Positions 6,270 to 10,028 of a DNA stretch of 10,028 nt are shown here, piece after piece (position 1 is the first letter of the stretch; the number at the start of each line of letters is the position of its first letter). The notes under the pieces were generated by a model. The model was not told the DNA's origin. It did no database searches and saw only the letters and a list, made by a program, of their open reading frames with translations. Source of the DNA: Verrucomicrobiota bacterium. Lineage in GTDB: Bacteria; Verrucomicrobiota; Verrucomicrobiia; Chthoniobacterales; UBA10450. Location: assembly GCA_003221375.1 (NCBI GenBank), contig QHRI01000065.1:1-10028 (forward strand), given 5' to 3'. Both the position numbers and the translations under genes were made by a program.

Positions 6270-7257
6270 GCGCATCCTTGTAACCGGTGGCTGCGGATTC
6301 ATCGGGAGCAACTTTATTCGGTATATTTTGCAACATTACAAGCCCGCGTACGTGACTAACGTCGACGTGCTCACCTACGCGGGCAACCTCGCCAATCTCG
6401 ATGGCGTGGTCGAAGAACATGGCGAACGCTACGAGTTTTTCAAAGCAGATATCGCAAACGCCGACCAGATGGACGCGCTTATGACCGAGCATCAGTTCTA
6501 TGCGGTCATCAATTTCGCGGCTGAATCGCACGTGGACCGCAGCATCAACGATCCACTGAATTTCATTCATACAAACGTCATCGGTACCAGCGTATTGCTG
6601 GATTGCGTCCGGCGGCATGGCGTCCAACGCTTCATTCAGGTTTCGACCGACGAAGTCTACGGCTCCCTTGGCGCGACCGGCAAGTTCACCGAGCGATCGT
6701 CGCTCGATCCCAGTTCGCCTTACTCGGCGAGCAAAGCCAGCGCCGATCTGCTCGCGCTCGCTTGTCACAAAACCTATGGCCAGGAAGTGCTGGTCACCCG
6801 GTGTTCGAATAATTACGGCCCGTATCAATTCCCGGAAAAACTGATTCCACTCATGATCATCAAGGCGCTTCGTGACGAAGCGCTCCCGGTTTATGGGGAT
6901 GGCCTGAATGTGCGCGATTGGATCCATGTCACAGATCATTGCGCGGGCATCGTGGCGGCGCTTTTCGAGGGCAAACCTGGCCAGATCTATAACTTCGGGG
7001 GCGACAGCGAGATGGTGAACATCGATCTTGTAAAAATGATTCTCGATAAGCTGGGCAAGCCGCACAGCCTGATTTCGTTTGTGACGGACAGACTCGGTCA
7101 TGATCGTCGATATGCGATCGACTCGTCATTTGCGCAGCGCGAGCTGAACTGGAAACCGCGGCGCAATTTCAAGGAAGGTCTCGACGAAACCATTCAGTGG
7201 TACATGGAGAATCCATCGTGGTGGGAGCCGTTGCTTGAGCGTGCGGGTCGTTATTGA
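6268..7257 (+). CDS. rfbB: dTDP-glucose 4,6-dehydratase RfbB/RmlB
   Basis: Cytoplasmic NAD-dependent short-chain dehydrogenase/reductase that converts dTDP-D-glucose to dTDP-4-keto-6-deoxy-D-glucose, the second step of dTDP-L-rhamnose synthesis. It has 329 residues, close to family length. Seen: NAD-binding TGGCGFIGS (6-14); NVDVLTYAGNLANL (31-44); NFAAESHVDRSI (82-93); catalytic STDEVYGS (126-133; T127, D128, E129); YSASK (152-156), the Tyr-Lys pair; RCSNNYGPYQFPEKLIPL (178-195); VYGDGLNVRDWIHV (208-221); and DRLGHDRRYA (274-283). These are the full set of expected residues. The frame is open from 6211, but I start at the ATG at 6268, where the protein reads MRILVTGG as in homologues. No Shine-Dalgarno is visible. 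The start overlaps the divergent Agl23-like start. rfbD follows after 261 bases; rfbA and rfbC are absent from the window. Confidence 0.95.
   Translation: MRILVTGGCGFIGSNFIRYILQHYKPAYVTNVDVLTYAGNLANLDGVVEEHGERYEFFKADIANADQMDALMTEHQFYAVINFAAESHVDRSINDPLNFIHTNVIGTSVLLDCVRRHGVQRFIQVSTDEVYGSLGATGKFTERSSLDPSSPYSASKASADLLALACHKTYGQEVLVTRCSNNYGPYQFPEKLIPLMIIKALRDEALPVYGDGLNVRDWIHVTDHCAGIVAALFEGKPGQIYNFGGDSEMVNIDLVKMILDKLGKPHSLISFVTDRLGHDRRYAIDSSFAQRELNWKPRRNFKEGLDETIQWYMENPSWWEPLLERAGRY
6275..6279 (-). promoter_or_regulatory. Shine-Dalgarno AAGGA that fixes the Agl23-like start
   Basis: On the minus strand AAGGA is followed by five bases and ATG (6269). It is the best ribosome-binding match seen at any start in this window and lies inside the first codons of rfbB on the opposite strand. 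It favours the ATG at 6269 over the longer reading from 6311. Confidence 0.5.
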
Positions 7258-7310
7258 GACCACTCTGAGGTGAGCGCAGTAACCCCGAATCGTTTCATGA
7301 GATCCGCGCT

Positions 7311-7403
7311 TCTCTCATTCCGACCGCAGTGCAGGAATCTCTGGATTGGACGTTCTGTGCCATCGTAGGAATGAGAGATGTCTCAATTTCGCTCGACATG
7401 ACA
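7311..7403 (+). repeat. Dispersed intergenic repeat, copy 2, with an 11-bp inverted repeat
   Basis: The 261-base gap between rfbB and rfbD (7258-7518) holds no gene. Its core is bounded on the left by TCTCTCATTCC (7311-7321), whose exact reverse complement GGAATGAGAGA is at 7368-7378, with 46 bases between them. The right arm runs into the 30-base stretch 7374-7403 shared with 4633-4661. The structure fits a small non-coding mobile or REP/MITE-like element, but its limits are not defined and no target duplication was recognised. Confidence 0.55.
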
Positions 7404-7518
7404 AACAGAACGAACTGGTGAGATATGATTTATTGCAGCTGCGCCCTCGTTATCAGAATCGTTGCGGGGATATTCGCCCTCGTCGGTGGAGATAAGCCTC
7501 TCGGCAATTACAATTAAG

Positions 7519-8391
7519 ATGAAAATCGTAGTTCTGGGCACAGGCGGGCGGCTTGGCGCGGCGTTGTTGCGCAAATATGGCGACAAATTTGACGTCGCGG
7601 GCTTCGATCGCACCCAAGTCGATCTTTCGGACTTAAACGAGGTTCGGGAGAAACTGCGGAAGACAAGGTTTGACGTTCTGATTAACGCAGCGGGGTTCAC
7701 GAAGGTCGATCTTTGCGAAACGCATCCTGACCGCGCGTTTCTCATCAACGCGGAGGCTCTTCGCGTTCTAGCCGAGATTTGTAGCGAAAAGAGCGCCAGA
7801 CTAATTCATTTCAGCACCGATTATGTTTTCGACGGGGAAAAACGCGAGCCGTACACCGAGGAAGATGAAGCGGCGCCAATCAGTGTTTATGGGGAATCGA
7901 AGCTGGCCGGAGAAAAAAATGTGCTGGCTGCGCAAGATCGGAATCTCGTGGTGCGCGTTTCCTGGGTTTTTGGACCGGATCGTCCCAGTTTTGTCGACGC
8001 AATGATCAAGCAGGCACAGGAAAACGAGCGCGTCGAAGCAATCGCGGACAAGTTCTCCGCGCCGACTTATACGCACGACATCGCCCGGGCGCTGCCACAG
8101 TTTTTCGACAGAGAGGTCGAAGGCGGCATCCTGCATTTCGCGAACGCCGGGCAATGCAGTTGGCAGGAATACGCGCAATGGGCTCTGGACTGTTGCCACG
8201 ACGCCGGCCTGCCTCTCAGAGCCAGGACGGTTGGCGCAGACAAATTAAAAAACATGGCCAGCTGGATTGCACGCCGCCCGGTTTATTCGGTGCTTTCCAC
8301 CGCGAAATATACCAAATTAACTGACACATCACCTCGCACTTGGCGCGAGGCCGTCTCTGATTATATTACGCGTTTCTATTCTAAAAAATGA
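7519..8391 (+). CDS. rfbD: dTDP-4-dehydrorhamnose reductase RfbD/RmlD
   Basis: Cytoplasmic NAD(P)H-dependent reductase for the last step of dTDP-L-rhamnose synthesis (dTDP-4-keto-L-rhamnose to dTDP-L-rhamnose). It has 290 residues, normal for the family. Seen: the dinucleotide-binding GTGGRLG (7-13), VLINAAGFTKVDLCE (53-67), NAEALRVLAEIC (77-88), HFSTDYVFDG (97-106), the catalytic YGESK (124-128), VVRVSWVFG (144-152) and FSAPTYTHDIA (179-189), typical of RmlD. The open frame reaches back to 7462, but the ATG at 7519 gives the conserved MKIVVLGTGG start. The upstream reach of the frame runs through intergenic sequence. The stop overlaps the start of the DUF1573 gene as ATGA (8388-8391), which implies translational coupling. 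With rfbB it forms half of the rhamnose pathway. Confidence 0.93.
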   Translation: MKIVVLGTGGRLGAALLRKYGDKFDVAGFDRTQVDLSDLNEVREKLRKTRFDVLINAAGFTKVDLCETHPDRAFLINAEALRVLAEICSEKSARLIHFSTDYVFDGEKREPYTEEDEAAPISVYGESKLAGEKNVLAAQDRNLVVRVSWVFGPDRPSFVDAMIKQAQENERVEAIADKFSAPTYTHDIARALPQFFDREVEGGILHFANAGQCSWQEYAQWALDCCHDAGLPLRARTVGADKLKNMASWIARRPVYSVLSTAKYTKLTDTSPRTWREAVSDYITRFYSKK

Positions 8392-9134
8392 AAACCCACA
8401 TCCTCACGTTCACATTGTTGTTTATTGTTTGTCTGACTGCCCGGGCAGAATTGAAATGGGAGCAAACCGCGGTTGAGTTGCACCCGGCACGTGGTGATAA
8501 GCAGGCAATCGGTCATTTCAAATATCAAAACACCGGCAAGGCGCCCGTTCATTTTAAGTCGGTCCACGCCTCATGCGGTTGCACAGCTGCGCAATCCCAA
8601 AAGGATCAGGTTGCGCCTGGCGAAAAAGGCGAAGTTACAGCGACATTCAATATCGGCGATCGCACAGGCACCCAAGTCAAAACGGTGACGGTGGAAACCG
8701 ATGAGGCCGCGAATCAGAAAACGGTCCTGACTCTCAAGGCTATAATCCCGCAGGAACTAGAGATTGCTCCGACCTTTGTGTTTTGGAAACAAGGCGAAAA
8801 GGCGGATCCGAAGTCGATCACGGTCCATGCCGGGAAGGATTTTAGTGTGAAACATATCAAGGTCACCTCATCGAGTCCCGATTTTCAAACCAAAATCGAG
8901 GAAACCGGCGAAGGACAGTTCAAAGTCGATGTTCAGCCCAGCGAAACGAACCATCCCATTGCTTCGACCTTGACGATCCAAGCCGAGAATTCGCCAAAGA
9001 CATTTTACGCCACCGCCCGCATCACGACTGCTCCAACTGCGCCGGTCGCTCCGGGTGCGCCTGCTATTCAGAAAGCTCCGGCTGCTTCGACTCCCCCGGC
9101 TCGTCCGCCTGCGCCGACTGGTCAAACACATTGA
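8388..9134 (+). CDS. Secreted DUF1573 domain protein
   Basis: A 248-residue exported protein. Residues 1-20 form a signal peptide (MKTHILTF, hydrophobic core, then ARA before E21). Residues about 25-118 are a DUF1573 Ig-like domain with its hallmark: FKYQNTGKAPVHFKSVHASC, then SCGCT (C63, C65), the VAPGEKGEV turn (75-83) and the TFNIGDRTGTQVKTVTVETD strand pair (86-105). Residues about 122-212 look like a second beta-sandwich domain. Residues 213-245 are a Pro/Ala/Thr-rich linker-like tail. The molecular role of DUF1573 is not established; such proteins are frequent in Bacteroidota, Planctomycetota and Verrucomicrobiota. The CGC pair suggests a thiol or metal site (inference). The start overlaps the rfbD stop (ATGA) and the stop overlaps the rhodanese start (TTGA), so it sits inside a coupled transcript. 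Confidence 0.88.
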   Translation: MKTHILTFTLLFIVCLTARAELKWEQTAVELHPARGDKQAIGHFKYQNTGKAPVHFKSVHASCGCTAAQSQKDQVAPGEKGEVTATFNIGDRTGTQVKTVTVETDEAANQKTVLTLKAIIPQELEIAPTFVFWKQGEKADPKSITVHAGKDFSVKHIKVTSSSPDFQTKIEETGEGQFKVDVQPSETNHPIASTLTIQAENSPKTFYATARITTAPTAPVAPGAPAIQKAPAASTPPARPPAPTGQTH

Positions 9135-9559
9135 AGTTTTTACTGGCACGCCAGGCGCTCATTCTTGCAGCGTTCTCTCTTCTTCCCGGCGTAGGGCAAG
9201 CGATTTACTTTCGCGACAAGATCTCCTTGCGATCACCAATTCCGCCTTCGGAAATGGTGAGCGTCGGTCAGGCACGCCAGTGGGGTGGCGGTGCCATTTG
9301 GATCGATGCTCGCCCGGATAACGAGTTCGCCCGGGACCACGTACCTGGTGCGATTCCGTTGAACGAAGATCGTTGGAACGAATTGCTACCTCAATTTTTG
9401 GCTGCGTGGTCGCCCGGGAAAAAGATCGTTGTCTACTGCAGCGCGCAAAGTTGCGATCTCGCCCGTGAAGTGGCCGAACGGCTGCGCAAGGAAGCGCAGC
9501 TTCCTGATGTGTTCGTGCTCGACGGCGGCTGGGAAGCCTGGCTGAAGAAGAGCAGATGA
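9131..9559 (+). CDS. Exported or membrane-anchored rhodanese-like protein
   Basis: A single-domain rhodanese of 142 residues behind an N-terminal hydrophobic segment (about residues 7-25, LARQALILAAFSLLPGVGQA), which is a signal peptide or membrane anchor; the domain should act in the periplasm. Rhodaneses move sulfane sulfur through a cysteine persulfide or serve as thiol-transfer modules. Seen: WIDARPDNEFARDHVPGAIP (57-76), the active-site loop VVYCSAQSCDLA (100-111) with catalytic Cys at 103 and a second Cys at 108, and the closing VFVLDGGWEAWL (127-138). The loop is CSAQSCD instead of the common CxxGxR. The start is TTG, in a TTGA overlap with the DUF1573 stop; the next in-frame Met (residue 42) would remove the hydrophobic segment, so TTG is preferred. 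The following MauE gene supports an envelope redox role. Confidence 0.88.
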   Translation: MKFLLARQALILAAFSLLPGVGQAIYFRDKISLRSPIPPSEMVSVGQARQWGGGAIWIDARPDNEFARDHVPGAIPLNEDRWNELLPQFLAAWSPGKKIVVYCSAQSCDLAREVAERLRKEAQLPDVFVLDGGWEAWLKKSR

Positions 9560-9562
9560 AGA

Positions 9563-9604
9563 AAACGCCGAACGCTCAACGCTTAACGCCCAACGCTCAA
9601 TTCA
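9563..9604 (+). repeat. Heptanucleotide tandem repeat between rhodanese and MauE genes
   Basis: Five units of the form NAACGCY follow each other without gaps: AAACGCC, GAACGCT, CAACGCT, TAACGCC, CAACGCT, then a decayed CAATTCA. The array lies four bases past the rhodanese stop, in the 92-base gap before the MauE gene. It is non-coding in both neighbours. I see no promoter or terminator in the rest of the gap. Confidence 0.65.
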
Positions 9605-9651
9605 GAGTCTGGAACAAGTTGGGTCTTGGACGTTGGCTACCTTCGTAAAAG

Positions 9652-10028
9652 ATGCGCTTTTCGCCTGCCAATCTCTTCTGGAGAATTCTCGATTTTATTA
9701 TTGCCGCAATTTTCATTTATGCTGGCGTGCTTAAGGTAATCGATCCAGTTCAGTTCGCTCACGACATCGATCATTACCAGATTCTGCCGTGGAGCATGGC
9801 AGTCGGGCTCGCGTTTTATCTGCCCTGGTTGGAAATTTTCTGCGGTCTCGCTCTGACTTTCCGCCTGTTCTATCGCGGCGCATTGTCGATTTTGACCGCG
9901 CTCGTTCTGGTCTTTCTCGTTGCCACGATTGCCGCAAAAGTTCGCGGTCTCGACATCACCTGCGGTTGTTTCGGTCACGCGAGTGAGAACTGGAGTTTTC
10001 CGGCGCACCTGGCCCTAGATTTGGCGAT
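9652..10028 (+). CDS. MauE/DoxX-like redox-associated membrane protein, 3' end cut by window edge
   Basis: The frame opens with ATG at 9652, just after an in-frame TAA at 9646, and runs 125 codons to the right edge without a stop. The protein is polytopic: hydrophobic segments lie at about 12-30, 48-70 and 75-95, the last followed by a KVRGLDITCGCFG loop (96-108) with C104 and C106. The N-terminal ILDFIIAAIFIYAGVLKVID and the TCGCFG loop are characteristic of the MauE/DoxX-like family (PF07291), which supports disulfide formation or electron transfer in the envelope. At least one membrane segment is expected past the edge. Its place after the DUF1573 and rhodanese genes is consistent with a thiol-redox module. 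A weak purine run (AAAAG) is the only ribosome-binding candidate. The exact substrate is unknown. Confidence 0.86.
   Translation, partial: MRFSPANLFWRILDFIIAAIFIYAGVLKVIDPVQFAHDIDHYQILPWSMAVGLAFYLPWLEIFCGLALTFRLFYRGALSILTALVLVFLVATIAAKVRGLDITCGCFGHASENWSFPAHLALDLA

Noticed and set aside
6270..6311. Longer start of the Agl23-like protein at 6311
   Set aside because: The extra 14 residues are only the antisense of the conserved rfbB N-terminus; the ATG at 6269 has the ribosome-binding match.
6253..7101. 282-codon open frame on the minus strand
   Set aside because: Antisense to rfbB, whose full set of catalytic motifs is on the plus strand.
7383..7748. 121-codon open frame on the minus strand
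   Set aside because: Antisense to rfbD and its upstream gap; its end (SVCHVERN) is the translation of the dispersed repeat, a typical spurious product.

Overview
The window reads as chromosomal DNA from a free-living Gram-negative-type bacterium. My best guess is a Verrucomicrobiota-like soil lineage (Chthoniobacterales type). This is inferred from the mix of a FloA flotillin, a TIGR03663/Agl23-like membrane glycosyltransferase, a DUF1573-rhodanese-MauE gene row, weak Shine-Dalgarno signals and many short intergenic repeats. It is not proven: there is no rRNA or universal marker here. I see no phage, insertion sequence, CRISPR array or plasmid gene.

Layout. (1) Positions 1-552, minus strand: N-terminal part of floA, cut by the left edge. 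(2) 553-879: no gene I can support, but a cluster of short perfect hairpins. (3) 880-1455, plus: an unrecognised 191-residue protein. (4) 1466-1549, minus: tRNA-Leu(GAG) with encoded CCA. (5) 1681-2415, plus: a PHP-domain metal-dependent hydrolase whose start codon sits inside a hexanucleotide repeat. (6) 2442-4562 and 4677-6269, minus: two large polytopic GT-C-like membrane proteins, read in the order Agl23-like protein first, 706-residue protein second. (7) 6268-7257 and 7519-8391, plus: rfbB (rmlB) and rfbD (rmlD) of dTDP-L-rhamnose synthesis. (8) 8388-9134, 9131-9559 and 9652-10028, plus: a secreted DUF1573 protein, a membrane-anchored or exported rhodanese, and a MauE/DoxX-like redox membrane protein cut by the right edge.

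How it fits together. The central part is a cell-surface glycan locus: RfbB and RfbD make two of the four steps to dTDP-L-rhamnose, and the two divergent membrane proteins look like lipid-linked-sugar glycosyltransferases. RfbA and RfbC are not in the window. The right part is a compact envelope thiol/sulfur module. It is joined to rfbD by a 4-base ATGA overlap and internally by a 4-base TTGA overlap, so rfbD, the DUF1573 gene and the rhodanese gene are very probably one translationally coupled transcript. The MauE gene follows after 92 bases holding a heptamer tandem repeat.

The points most worth a second look are: the head-to-head overlap of the start codons of the Agl23-like gene and rfbB; the rhamnose-redox operon coupling; the cysteine pair in the rhodanese loop; the two copies of a dispersed intergenic repeat; the structured 641-749 element; and the unrecognised protein at 880-1455. 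I did not find an unmistakable new defence, mobile or RNA system.
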